DNA from: Bacteroidota bacterium
GTDB lineage: Bacteria; Bacteroidota; Bacteroidia; Bacteroidales; PUMT01
Reading direction: 5' to 3'
DNA length: 10,860 nucleotides
NCBI GenBank assembly: GCA_003556985.1
Contig: PWPZ01000118.1
Span: 1 to 10,860 of the forward strand
This document shows positions 1-7,137 of the stretch, in pieces. The notes under the pieces are model-generated. The model searched no databases and was not told where the DNA came from. It worked only from the letters and a program-made list of their open reading frames with translations. The position numbers and the translations under genes were made by a program. Every line of letters starts with the position of its first letter. Positions within the stretch are counted from its first letter, which is position 1.

Positions 1-708
1 GGCGACCGGGTTATCGAAATGGATCGCATGAGAAAACTCATTGCCAGCCGTATGGTAAGCTCAAAGCAAACTTCCCCCCATGCAACAGTCTTTATAGATA
101 CTGACGTTACCAAACTGGTCAGATGGAGAGAATCGCGCAGGAAAGACTTCATGGAACGCGAAAACCAGAATCTTACATTTACACCCTTGTTTATTGAGGC
201 AGCAGCAAAAGCGTTGAGGGATTTTCCCATGATCAATGTTTCCGTTGCAGGCACCAAAATTATTGTAAAAAAAAATATCAACATAGGAATGGCAGTCGCC
301 CTTGCTGACGGGAACCTGATAGTACCGGTAATAAAAAATGCCGGCGAGAAAAACCTGCCGGGCCTGGCCAGGGCGGTGAATGAACTGGCCGGCAGGGCCA
401 GATCCGGCAAGCTTCAGCCTCATGAAATATCAGGCGGTACATTTACCTTAACCAATTTCGGTGCTTTTAAAAATACAACCGGCACCCCCATAATTAATCA
501 GCCCGAAGTCGCCATCCTGGGCACAGGGGTAATTATAAAGAAGCCGGTGGTTTTAGAAACCGGCCAGGGGGATGTAATTGCAATAAGACATATCATGACA
601 CTCTCCCTGTCTTTTGATCACAGGGTGGTTGACGGCGCTCTCGGAGGAATGTTCCTGCAACGGATATCCGAATACCTGGAGAATTTCGATAGCGGCAGAA
701 AAATATAA
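1..708 (+). CDS. 2-oxoacid dehydrogenase E2 (dihydrolipoyl acyltransferase), C-terminal catalytic domain, 5' cut
   Basis: The frame is open from base 1, so the gene starts upstream of the window; 235 residues are visible. They cover almost exactly the E2 catalytic (2-oxoacid_dh) domain. It opens with RMRKLIASRM, typical of the first helix of this domain. The FTLTNFGAF segment lies near visible residue 150, and the active-site motif DHRVVDG near residues 206-212 supplies the catalytic His and Asp. The lipoyl domain(s) and E1/E3-binding domain would lie upstream. In this family the enzyme moves an acyl group from a lipoyl arm to CoA in the core of a cytoplasmic pyruvate, 2-oxoglutarate or branched-chain 2-oxoacid dehydrogenase complex. 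The visible part does not settle which substrate is used. The end is intact: the domain finishes in a normal YLENF-type tail and a TAA at 706-708. A probable terminator lies 79 bases downstream. Confidence 0.95.
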   Translation, partial: GDRVIEMDRMRKLIASRMVSSKQTSPHATVFIDTDVTKLVRWRESRRKDFMERENQNLTFTPLFIEAAAKALRDFPMINVSVAGTKIIVKKNINIGMAVALADGNLIVPVIKNAGEKNLPGLARAVNELAGRARSGKLQPHEISGGTFTLTNFGAFKNTTGTPIINQPEVAILGTGVIIKKPVVLETGQGDVIAIRHIMTLSLSFDHRVVDGALGGMFLQRISEYLENFDSGRKI

Positions 709-786
709 CTCCGGGGTCAACACTTGCTTCGGGAATAATCAGGAACACCCGTCTTTATTCTGATTCCCAGGCATGCGACTCATTAT

Positions 787-834
787 ACCTGATTGGCGAC
801 TATTAGCATTAATTGGTCCCCTATCAGGTTTTTT
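787..834 (+). terminator. Probable intrinsic terminator downstream of the E2 gene
   Basis: ACCTGAT (787-793) pairs with ATCAGGT (823-829), giving a 7-base stem, and the downstream arm runs straight into six T (829-834) followed by more T-rich sequence. The loop is long, about 29 bases, which makes it weaker than a textbook terminator. An alternative, imperfect stem without a T run is formed by GGGAAT at 731-736 and ATTCCC at 763-768. Confidence 0.45.
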
Positions 835-909
835 ATTATATTTTTCTTAAATTACACATCTGCCTGACATTTTAAAATGATCTGTATATATCATGTATGA
901 TCAACAAAA

Positions 910-959
910 GTCAATTTTTTTTAATCCGTTTTGTGTGTTTTCGGATTAAAAAAATTGAC
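910..959. repeat. 18-base inverted repeat with AT-rich core (strong hairpin)
   Basis: The left arm 910-928 is GTCAA, eight T, AATCCG. The right arm 942-959 is CGGATT, seven A, TTGAC. The arms pair perfectly except for one bulged T, around a 13-base T/G-rich loop at 929-941. The T tract lies inside the stem instead of after it, so this is not a normal intrinsic terminator. It sits about 200 bases beyond the E2 stop and 176 bases before the next start. It could be an operator, a bidirectional processing or termination site, or a small mobile-element remnant; the sequence does not decide. Confidence 0.7.
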
Positions 960-1135
960 CTGAAGGTCGATTTCTCATGCAGTGTAATTGTTCTTTTTGC
1001 TATTTTCTTCAGATGAGAAATTCATATATATTTGTTTATTATAACTTGAACCCTGACAACCGGTTTATTTTTTATGACTTATCCGGTTTTCTGGGCTGAA
1101 GCCATAAACTCTATGATAAGCTATATCGATATTGA

Positions 1136-3271
1136 ATGATTAAAATATTGATTTTTCTTCCAGCCATTCTTTTATTTGCCCTCCAGGCCGAAGCTCAAAT
1201 CTATTCCCAGCTTTTTTCGGGCAGGCAGGAAATGTTTCTGGAAGCCGAATCATACTTTTTATTTGAAGAATACAATGAAGCCCTTCCCCTTTACCTTGAA
1301 CTTCTTAAAGATCAGCCTGATAACGCATTCATATATTACCGGGCAGGAACCTGCTGTATACATACGCCCGGACAAAAAGAAAAGGCAATAGCATATCTGG
1401 AAAAGGCGGTTGAAAACATTGATCCCCGTAACAGGAGGCCAACATTCCGCTCGACTCAGGCGCCCCTTGACGCCCTATTTCACCTTGGAAATGCGTACCA
1501 TGTCAATTACCGGTTCCGGGAGGCTCTTGAAATTTACTCCCGGTTCAGGGATAAAATGACTCCCTCGGTATATAATGCCGATGTTGTCGATGCACACATA
1601 GAGGCCACCCTGAATGCAATTGAAAGTGTCGATCAACCCATTTTTTTTATTGAGGAGAATCTCGGGGAAAGAATAAACACCAGGTTTTCCGAAACCAATC
1701 CTGTTGTTTCCGCAAATGAAGAAGTACTTGTTTTTACCCGTGAACTGCCGTTTTATGACGGGATATTTTTTTCCGAAAGAACAGATCAGGGAGAATGGTC
1801 ATGGCCGCTGGAAATTACTTCCCGGCTGGGCAGCGACGGTGATTTTTATCCGGTTTCGCTCTCCTCTGACGGCAGGGAGCTCTACCTGTACAAATCGGAC
1901 GACCTGGTAGGCAACATCTATGTAAGCAGGTACAGTGAAGACAAATGGTCGGCTATTGAGAAGCTCAATGATAACATCAATTCCGGGTACTGGGAATCAC
2001 ATGCCTCCATTTCAGCAAGCGGCGACACCCTTTACTTTGCAAGCAACCGGCCGGGAGGATTCGGCGGACTGGATTTGTATTATTCGGTCAGGGATGAAAG
2101 AGGAAAATGGGGGCCGGCGATCAATCTCGGAAAGGAGATAAACACCCCATATAATGAGGATACTCCGTTTATTTCCGGAAACGGCAGGACCCTTTATTTC
2201 AGTTCACACGGGCATAAAAATATAGGGGGTTATGACATTTTTTCCTCTACACGCAAAAATGACGGTTCCTGGTCAACTCCCGTGAATGCCGGTTACGGTA
2301 TCAACACACCTGATGATGACCTGTTTTTCGTTCCCGTTCAAAACGGTAAATATGCTTATTACTCCAAATTTGATAATGAAGGTTTTGGAGAAATGGACAT
2401 TTACAGATATGAGATTTTTTCAGAAAAAAATCCACGCAAATTTTTACTTACCGGGAAAATGCTGAGAGCCGGCGGACTGCAGCCGGGCGCCGGAGCAGAA
2501 ATAAAAGTTGTTGACCCGGAGAACGCAAATACAGTTTACTCAGGAAAGCCTGACCGGCTGACCGGAGCTTATGAGATAACGGTCGGGGCCGGTGAATGGG
2601 AAGTGTTTTTTTGTGAAGAGGGGTATGAAGAGGTGACAAAAACAATCAGCCTGGCGGCTGACAGGGAAGATAATGTATTGATGGTCAACGTGAATATGGA
2701 AAGAGAGGAGTCCGGGTTGTTCGATATACGGGGGGTTATTACAGACTCCATAATCCTGCCCCCGGAAACCCGTCTTCAGGAAAGGACACTGGGCATTGAT
2801 CAGCATTATTACCGCATTACGGGAAAAGAAAAGATCCGGATACCCCTGAAAGTTGAATCCAACACAATACTGGAAGTAGAAAAAATAATTGACGGAGCCT
2901 CCGCGGGTACTGAAGAAATTATGATGAATGCCGAAAACTTTACTTATGAATATGATCCTGTACCGGGAAATAACATACTCCGGTTCATTAATGCCGGCAA
3001 AAACGGCGATGTAGTCACGGAGGAGGTGATCATAGGTTTTGATTTGCCGGACCAGGAAGAGGTATTAATTCCTGAAGATCCGGTCATGCCGGATAATGAC
3101 ACGGTTATTGCCCCGGAATATTTCGAAACGCCCGATCCTGAATTTGAAGAGGAGGAAACTCCCGAAACCGGGAGGGCAAACCGTATATGGCTGATACTGA
3201 TACTGTCGTTGCTCCTGCTGATTGCCTATTATTTTAAAGAACGCCACAGCAGAAAAACCGGAAAAGAATAA
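1136..3271 (+). CDS. Secreted TPR + PD40 beta-propeller protein with C-terminal membrane anchor
   Basis: The product has 711 residues. The N-terminus is a signal peptide: Lys at position 3, a hydrophobic stretch to about residue 17, then AEA followed by Gln, with no lipobox Cys. Residues about 30-140 look like TPR helices (for example EYNEALPLYLELLKDQPDN). Residues about 185-425 hold PD40-type beta-propeller blades, seen in repeats such as SSDGRELYLY, SASGDTLYFASNRPGGFGG and SGNGRTLYFSSHGHKNIGG. Residues about 435-525 resemble a carboxypeptidase-regulatory/CNA-B-like fold (LTGAYEITV), and a second beta domain extends to about 635. An acidic, Pro-rich linker (637-680) leads to one hydrophobic segment (684-699) and a basic tail. 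TPR/PD40 proteins of Bacteroidetes, including PorE-like type IX secretion accessories, usually end in an OmpA peptidoglycan-binding domain; here a transmembrane anchor takes that place. The ATG at 1136 is kept because it opens the signal peptide. The exact function is unknown. Confidence 0.85.
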   Translation: MIKILIFLPAILLFALQAEAQIYSQLFSGRQEMFLEAESYFLFEEYNEALPLYLELLKDQPDNAFIYYRAGTCCIHTPGQKEKAIAYLEKAVENIDPRNRRPTFRSTQAPLDALFHLGNAYHVNYRFREALEIYSRFRDKMTPSVYNADVVDAHIEATLNAIESVDQPIFFIEENLGERINTRFSETNPVVSANEEVLVFTRELPFYDGIFFSERTDQGEWSWPLEITSRLGSDGDFYPVSLSSDGRELYLYKSDDLVGNIYVSRYSEDKWSAIEKLNDNINSGYWESHASISASGDTLYFASNRPGGFGGLDLYYSVRDERGKWGPAINLGKEINTPYNEDTPFISGNGRTLYFSSHGHKNIGGYDIFSSTRKNDGSWSTPVNAGYGINTPDDDLFFVPVQNGKYAYYSKFDNEGFGEMDIYRYEIFSEKNPRKFLLTGKMLRAGGLQPGAGAEIKVVDPENANTVYSGKPDRLTGAYEITVGAGEWEVFFCEEGYEEVTKTISLAADREDNVLMVNVNMEREESGLFDIRGVITDSIILPPETRLQERTLGIDQHYYRITGKEKIRIPLKVESNTILEVEKIIDGASAGTEEIMMNAENFTYEYDPVPGNNILRFINAGKNGDVVTEEVIIGFDLPDQEEVLIPEDPVMPDNDTVIAPEYFETPDPEFEEEETPETGRANRIWLILILSLLLLIAYYFKERHSRKTGKE

Positions 3272-3325
3272 GATACTTTCCGGGATAATTCCTGAAATTT
3301 CTAAAAACATAAAAACAGACTGATT

Positions 3326-3871
3326 TTGAATATTCTAACAGGAAACACAATTAAACTGAGGGCACTTGAACCAACCGATGTTGAGCTTCTGTACAATTGG
3401 GAAAACAATTCAGACATCTGGGCCGTAAGCAATACACTGGTGCCCTTTTCCCGGTTCATACTTGAAAAGTATATCGCCGAATCCCACATGGATATTTTCC
3501 AGACGAAACAGCTCAGGCTGATGATAGATTATGCCGGGGCAGATAAAACGGAAACCGTTGGAGCGATAGATCTCTTTGATTTTGATCCGATGAATGAACG
3601 GGCAGGTATCGGGATACTTATAAGTGAGCAAAAATACATGAACAGGGGCTTTGCTTCTGAGGCTCTTGAATTGCTTATCAACTACTCTTTTAATATTCTG
3701 CAGCTACATCAGCTGTTCTGTCATATAGACAGTGACAATGAGGTCAGTATCAAGCTTTTCGAAAAATTCAAATTCAAAATAACCGGGGAAAAGGTTGACT
3801 GGAACAAAACACCCAAAGGGTGGAAGAATGTTTATATGTTGCAGCTCATAAACCATTCAAACCATTCTTAA
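3326..3871 (+). CDS. GNAT-family N-acetyltransferase (RimJ/RimL-like)
   Basis: This 181-residue cytoplasmic protein should move an acetyl group from acetyl-CoA to an amine on an unknown small molecule or protein N-terminus. The N-terminal GNTIKLRALEP strand is typical of the Acetyltransf_3 group. AGIGILIS (93-100) followed by the pyrophosphate loop YMNRGFASEAL (104-114) forms motif A. SDNEVSIKLFEKFKF (136-150) is the Asn-containing motif B. The length is normal for the family. There is no in-frame ATG before the domain: the frame has a TAA at 3302-3304, and the only fitting start is TTG at 3326, which puts Met about four residues before the first strand, as in relatives. It lies 54 bases after the TPR/PD40 gene and may be co-transcribed with it, but the functions do not obviously connect. 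Confidence 0.88.
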   Translation: MNILTGNTIKLRALEPTDVELLYNWENNSDIWAVSNTLVPFSRFILEKYIAESHMDIFQTKQLRLMIDYAGADKTETVGAIDLFDFDPMNERAGIGILISEQKYMNRGFASEALELLINYSFNILQLHQLFCHIDSDNEVSIKLFEKFKFKITGEKVDWNKTPKGWKNVYMLQLINHSNHS

Positions 3872-3939
3872 AAGTTTGTTCTTTGCCGTCACCATTAAGC
3901 CCGGTCTGAACTGATTAAGCCGGCCCTTTGCGAATCCAG

Positions 3940-4013
3940 CCGCAGGATTGCAGTAGCAGGTTCAGGGTGGTTATCAGATTACCGACCGCAGGATTGCAAG
4001 AGCAGGTTCAGGG
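3940..4013. repeat. Two-copy 28-base direct repeat, 46-base period
   Basis: The copies at 3940-3967 and 3986-4013 match at 26 of 28 positions; both begin CCGCAGGATTGCA and end AGCAGGTTCAGGG, differing only at two central bases. An unrelated 18-base spacer separates them. The second copy ends 2 bases before the stop codon of the minus-strand gene at 4016, so the repeats lie in that gene's 3' trailer. A shorter direct repeat, ATTAAGCC, occurs just upstream at 3894 and 3913. The period is not a multiple of three, and I see no coding role. Confidence 0.8.
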
Positions 4014-4015
4014 CG

Positions 4016-4486
4016 CTATTTTTCTACTGCAAGTCCCCCGTCATAATAGCCTGGAATATCGGAAAGAAATTTCCAGGTTGCTTTCTTATGGTCGAGCCTG
4101 GCGCAATAATGAGTTATGCCGTTACTTACAAGCAGATATTCCACCTTCATATCAACATTGTAAAGTGCTGCCTGATCAAAAACCTTCTGGCTGATTTTTA
4201 TTGCGGGCGACTTGCATTCCACAATCATGACAGGAGTGCCCTGTTTTGAGAAAAGAACAATATCGGCCCTCTTTTCCAGGCCGTTTATTTTCAGGAACAT
4301 CTCCACCGCCATAAGAGGTGCAGGGAATTTTTTTTCACTGATCAGATAAGCTGCCAAATTTTGCCTCACCCATTCCTCGGGCGTCAATGAGACATAACGC
4401 TTTCGGATTTTGTCGAAAATATACTTTCTTTGTCCTTCGGATTTAATCTGAAAGGAATATTCGGGAAAATTTAACTGCGGCAACAT
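4016..4486 (-). CDS. Stand-alone HsdR_N-like PD-(D/E)XK nuclease-fold protein
   Basis: The 156-residue product resembles the N-terminal nuclease domain of type I restriction HsdR subunits (HSDR_N family) without the helicase motor. The core is RADIVLF (73-79, with Asp75), then VMIVECKSP (86-94), whose Glu90-Cys-Lys92 forms the E-x-K pair; FDQAALYN (103-110) supplies a Gln often conserved in this fold. The upstream helix PEEWVRQN (36-43) carries acidic residues typical of the family. The D, E and K residues are all present, so the nuclease site looks intact. No hsdM, hsdS or helicase gene is near. In Bacteroidetes I recall single-domain copies of this kind beside AMP nucleosidase/holA, as here; their role is not established. 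The gene is divergent from the amn-holA operon and starts at an ATG read from 4486. Confidence 0.85.
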   Translation of the reverse strand: MLPQLNFPEYSFQIKSEGQRKYIFDKIRKRYVSLTPEEWVRQNLAAYLISEKKFPAPLMAVEMFLKINGLEKRADIVLFSKQGTPVMIVECKSPAIKISQKVFDQAALYNVDMKVEYLLVSNGITHYCARLDHKKATWKFLSDIPGYYDGGLAVEK

Positions 4487-4730
4487 CTTTTGATTATTAT
4501 AGCTTAATTTCAGGAGCCCAATTATTTAATCACAAAATCTGCTCTCGGCGTAAGCTTTAGGTTTTTGCTTATTCACATTCATTTGATGAGCCATTGAATT
4601 TGACACGTAAAAGCTTATTTGTAATTTTAATAATACAAATATATTGATGATTATTCAGTAATTTCCGGAGCCGTTAAATTAAATCCGCCAAAGCTTGTTT
4701 GTGCTTTGCACAATACAAATATATCAAGAT
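4487..4730. promoter_or_regulatory. Divergent spacer between the HsdR_N-like gene and amn, with repeated modules
   Basis: This 244-base AT-rich spacer must drive both the minus-strand nuclease-domain gene and the plus-strand amn-holA-rhomboid run. It contains two kinds of repeated block. Module A is TAATTTCMGGAGCC at 4505-4518 and 4659-4672. Module B is AAGCTTRTTTGT, ten variable bases, then ATACAAATATAT, starting at 4611 and again at 4691, exactly 80 bases apart. A lone AAGCTTT is at 4552. On the minus strand each module B contains TATATTTG (4643-4636 and 4723-4716), a perfect match to the Bacteroidetes -7 box, but no TTTG lies at the right distance upstream. A perfect hairpin, TTGTGC/GCACAA at 4699-4713, sits 17 bases before the amn start. 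Actual promoters are not proven. Confidence 0.45.
4611..4726 (+). repeat. Module B direct repeat upstream of amn (80-base spacing)
   Basis: Positions 4611-4644 and 4691-4724 align without gaps at about 27 of 34 bases. The outer blocks AAGCTTRTTTGT and ATACAAATATAT are conserved, while the middle ten bases vary. In the first copy ATTTGTA and TACAAAT can pair; in the second copy the middle forms its own hairpin (4699-4713). Conserved ends with a diverging but still foldable centre hint at selection for structure or protein binding, or at an old local duplication. Confidence 0.6.
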
Positions 4731-5501
4731 ATGAAAACAAAACAGGAGATAGTCAATAATTGGCTGCCAAGATATACAGGAAACCCCCTTGACAATTTCA
4801 CCGGACATATTCTGCTTACCAACTTCAGCAACTACCTGGAATTATTTGCCGAAATGAATAACACCAGCATAATCGGGAAGGACCATCCTATGCCCTGTGT
4901 GGTAGCCAATGGCATCACCCTTATCAACATAGGTATGGGCAGTGCAAATGCTGCGACCATCATGGATTTGCTGAGTGCAGTAAACCCGAAAGCGGTGTTG
5001 TTTCTTGGAAAATGCGGTGGTCTGAAAAAAAAGAACAAACTGGGGGATCTGATATTGCCTATTGCTGCCATAAGGAGTGAAGGAACATCCAACGACTACC
5101 TGCCGCCTGAAGTTCCCGCCCTCCCGGCATTTAACCTGCAAAGGGCGGTTTCCTCGGCAATCGTAAATGCTGAAAGGGATTATTATACGGGAACGGTTTT
5201 CACTACCAACAAACGGGTATGGGAATATGATCAACGCTTTAAAAAGTATCTGGAAAAAACAAGGGCATTGGCCATTGATATGGAGACTGCCACTATATTC
5301 ATTGTGGGTTTTGCTAACGGAATACCTTCCGGAGCCCTCCTTCTTGTATCCGACCAGCCAATGATCTCTACAGGGGTAAAAACATCGGAGAGCGATCAGA
5401 GAGTGACGGAACTGTTTGTAAAGGAGCATCTGTCTATTGGTGTAAATTCCCTCCGGGAAATAATTAACCATTCCGCATCGGTGAAACATCTTAAATTTTA
5501 A
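4731..5501 (+). CDS. amn: AMP nucleosidase, short Bacteroidetes type
   Basis: This 256-residue enzyme of the nucleoside phosphorylase/nucleosidase superfamily should split AMP into adenine and ribose 5-phosphate in the cytoplasm, balancing adenylate pools and feeding purine salvage. Visible family features are NIGMGSANAATIMDLL (66-81; phosphate/ribose binding), FLGKCGGLKKKNKLGDLILP (91-110), the substrate-binding AIDMETATIF (181-190, with Met184-Glu185), and LLLVSDQPM (203-211) with the late catalytic Asp208. The product lacks the extra N-terminal regulatory domain of the long E. coli Amn. The ATG at 4731 is chosen over a TTG at 4695 because MKTKQEIVNNWL is the expected start and the TTG overlaps a repeated regulatory-looking block. 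Only 5 bases separate its stop from holA, so the two are almost certainly co-transcribed. Confidence 0.93.
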   Translation: MKTKQEIVNNWLPRYTGNPLDNFTGHILLTNFSNYLELFAEMNNTSIIGKDHPMPCVVANGITLINIGMGSANAATIMDLLSAVNPKAVLFLGKCGGLKKKNKLGDLILPIAAIRSEGTSNDYLPPEVPALPAFNLQRAVSSAIVNAERDYYTGTVFTTNKRVWEYDQRFKKYLEKTRALAIDMETATIFIVGFANGIPSGALLLVSDQPMISTGVKTSESDQRVTELFVKEHLSIGVNSLREIINHSASVKHLKF

Positions 5502-5506
5502 GTGCA

Positions 5507-6511
5507 ATGACTCCAGGCGAAATTGTAAAGGAGATAAATAATAAAATATACAGGCCGGTTTACCTTCTTACCGGACAGGAGCCATATTACATTGATATGG
5601 TAACCGATTACATCATGAACAATACCCTGAGCGAAGAGGAAAAAGCATTTAACCAGACAATCTTTTATGGAAAGGATGCCGATGCCATAAACGTTATTAG
5701 CGCCTCGCGAAGGTTTCCGATGATGGCCAGTCATCAGCTAATTGTGGTAAAAGAAGGGCAGCAGATGAAAGACATTGACAATCTTGCCATATATGCCAAA
5801 AACCCCCTTAAGTCGACTATACTCCTGATTAATTATAAATACAATACCTACCCGAAGAGGAAGAAACTGTACGAGGCTGTTATATCATGCAAGGGAGCAG
5901 TGATGGAATCGGCAAGGCTCTATGAAAACAAGATTCCCGACTGGATAGCATTGTGGCTGAAAAAAAGAAACTGTACCATAGATATTTCTGCCAGCATGCT
6001 GCTCGTTGAATACCTGGGAACCGACCTTGGAAAAATTGCCAATGAGCTGGAAAAGCTCATACTTTCACTTCCTGAAAACGATAAGAATATAACCCCGCTC
6101 CTTATTGAACACAATATAGGCATCAGCAAAGACTATAACAATTTTGAACTGCAAAAGGCCCTCGGGCAAAAAAATGTTCTGAAGGCAAACCGCATAATCG
6201 ATTATTTTGCAAAGAACCCGAAAAGCAACCCCTTCACCCTTACCATTTCTTCGCTTTTTACGTACTTCAGCAAAATATTCACCATCCATTTTCTAAAGGA
6301 TAAATCAAAAAAAAATATCGCCTCGGTGCTGAGAATAAACCCGTATTTTGTCTCGGAATACACGCAGGCTGCCAAAAAATACAACCCGCGTAAAACCGCT
6401 GCCGTAATATCATGGTTAAGGGAATATGATATGCGATCAAAAGGATACGGCAACTCATCAGCCGGCGAGGGAGAATTACTCAAAGAACTTATTTACAAAA
6501 TACTTCATTAA
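5507..6511 (+). CDS. holA: DNA polymerase III subunit delta (clamp-loader wrench)
   Basis: The product has 334 residues, the normal HolA size. In the clamp loader the delta subunit binds and opens the DnaN sliding clamp. The N-terminal AAA-like domain begins with RPVYLLTGQEPYYID (16-30), the usual delta signature in place of a working Walker A site. It continues with SASRRFPMMASHQLIVV (65-81), in which RFPMM is the helix expected to contact the clamp, and STILLINY (103-110). The lid/collar part includes YLGTDLGKIANELEKL (169-184) and the all-helical C-terminal domain near NPFTLTISSLFTYFSKI (241-257). Start ATG 5507 is 5 bases after the amn stop, and the rhomboid gene follows after 8 bases, so all three appear to form one operon. 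Confidence 0.92.
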   Translation: MTPGEIVKEINNKIYRPVYLLTGQEPYYIDMVTDYIMNNTLSEEEKAFNQTIFYGKDADAINVISASRRFPMMASHQLIVVKEGQQMKDIDNLAIYAKNPLKSTILLINYKYNTYPKRKKLYEAVISCKGAVMESARLYENKIPDWIALWLKKRNCTIDISASMLLVEYLGTDLGKIANELEKLILSLPENDKNITPLLIEHNIGISKDYNNFELQKALGQKNVLKANRIIDYFAKNPKSNPFTLTISSLFTYFSKIFTIHFLKDKSKKNIASVLRINPYFVSEYTQAAKKYNPRKTAAVISWLREYDMRSKGYGNSSAGEGELLKELIYKILH

Positions 6512-6519
6512 CCTTTATT

Positions 6520-7137
6520 ATGACAATCTTTATTGTAATTATCACAGCTTTAGTTTCGGTCCTTGCCTTTTCAAGGCCTGAGCTGATGTACAAGCTCCAG
6601 TTCAATCCATACCAGGTTTATCACCGAAAACAGTATTACAGGCTTCTGACTCATGCACTGTTGCATGCCGACTGGATACACCTGATTATTAATATGCTGG
6701 TACTGTTCTCCTTTGGAACAGCTGTAGAAAGATATTTCCAGCAACTGGAAACAAGGGGGATGCTCAGCTATCCCGGCCTTACCTATATGCTTCTTTATTT
6801 GGGCGCAATAGTAGTTTCATCTCTCACTACCCTGAAAAAACATAAGGACAACCACTGGTATAACTCTGTTGGTGCTTCAGGCGGGGTATCGGCAGTGATC
6901 TTTACCAGCATTTTCTTTGCACCCTGGCAGGTTCTCCTGTTGTGGGCAATAATTCCCATTCCGGGAATTGTATTTGGCGTGCTTTATCTTCTTTATTCGA
7001 ATTACATGAGCAGGAAAGCATCCGACAATATCAACCATGATGCTCATTTTATAGGAGCTGTATTCGGACTGGTATTTCCGCTCCTAATAAATATCGGTCT
7101 GTTTGAATCGTTTTTCCGGCAGCTCTTCCGGCTTTAG
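6520..7137 (+). CDS. Rhomboid-family intramembrane serine protease
   Basis: This is a polytopic membrane protein of 205 residues with about six hydrophobic segments (near 1-18, 52-68, 85-102, 118-134, 138-160 and 175-194). The catalytic Ser120 lies in GASGG (118-122) and the partner His176 in NHDAHFIGA (172-180). HALLHADWIHLIINM (45-59) reproduces the H-x3-H-x4-H-x3-N spacing of E. coli GlpG, including the His and Asn of the oxyanion hole. All catalytic residues are therefore present. The product should cut transmembrane helices of unknown substrates in the inner membrane. It begins 8 bases after holA. Its stop codon lies inside a small hairpin, CCGGC/GCCGG, at 7128-7141, which has no following T run. 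Confidence 0.93.
   Translation: MTIFIVIITALVSVLAFSRPELMYKLQFNPYQVYHRKQYYRLLTHALLHADWIHLIINMLVLFSFGTAVERYFQQLETRGMLSYPGLTYMLLYLGAIVVSSLTTLKKHKDNHWYNSVGASGGVSAVIFTSIFFAPWQVLLLWAIIPIPGIVFGVLYLLYSNYMSRKASDNINHDAHFIGAVFGLVFPLLINIGLFESFFRQLFRL

Larger units (their letters stand above)
709..1135. other. 427-base AT-rich spacer between the E2 gene and the TPR/PD40 gene
   Basis: I see no convincing gene here in any frame. The spacer holds a probable terminator (787-834), a long inverted repeat (910-959), a short palindrome GACCTGAAGGTC at 957-968, and a wider 9-base inverted pair, ATTTCTCAT at 970-978 with ATGAGAAAT at 1013-1021. The string TATATTTG at 1027-1034 matches the Bacteroidetes -7 consensus TAnnTTTG. 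The nearest upstream TTTG (996-999) is 27 bases away, longer than the usual 19-21, so a promoter there is only possible. The promoter for the gene at 1136 must lie in this region unless it reads through from E2. Confidence 0.5.

Noticed and set aside
3279..3299. Imperfect hairpin TTTCCGGGA/TTCCTGAAA after the TPR/PD40 gene
   Set aside because: It has a mismatch and a wobble and is not followed by a T run, so I do not call it a terminator.
3940..4013. Possible small CRISPR array
   Set aside because: Only two repeat copies with an 18-base spacer and no cas genes; the spacing is too short for a CRISPR array.
3928..4194. 88-codon plus-strand frame covering the direct repeats and the 3' part of the nuclease-domain gene
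   Set aside because: The two repeat copies are read in different frames because the 46-base period is not a multiple of three, and most of the frame is antisense to a well supported gene.
4695..4730. Upstream TTG start that would lengthen AMP nucleosidase by 12 residues
   Set aside because: The added residues (MFVLCTIQIYQD) overlap the repeated hairpin-forming module and are not expected in the family; the ATG at 4731 gives the normal N-terminus.
4842..5507. Long open frame (221 codons) on the minus strand opposite amn
   Set aside because: It lies wholly antisense to a clear AMP nucleosidase, the translation is rich in Cys/His/Arg with no recognisable domain, and it is best explained as a mirror of the real gene's codon use.
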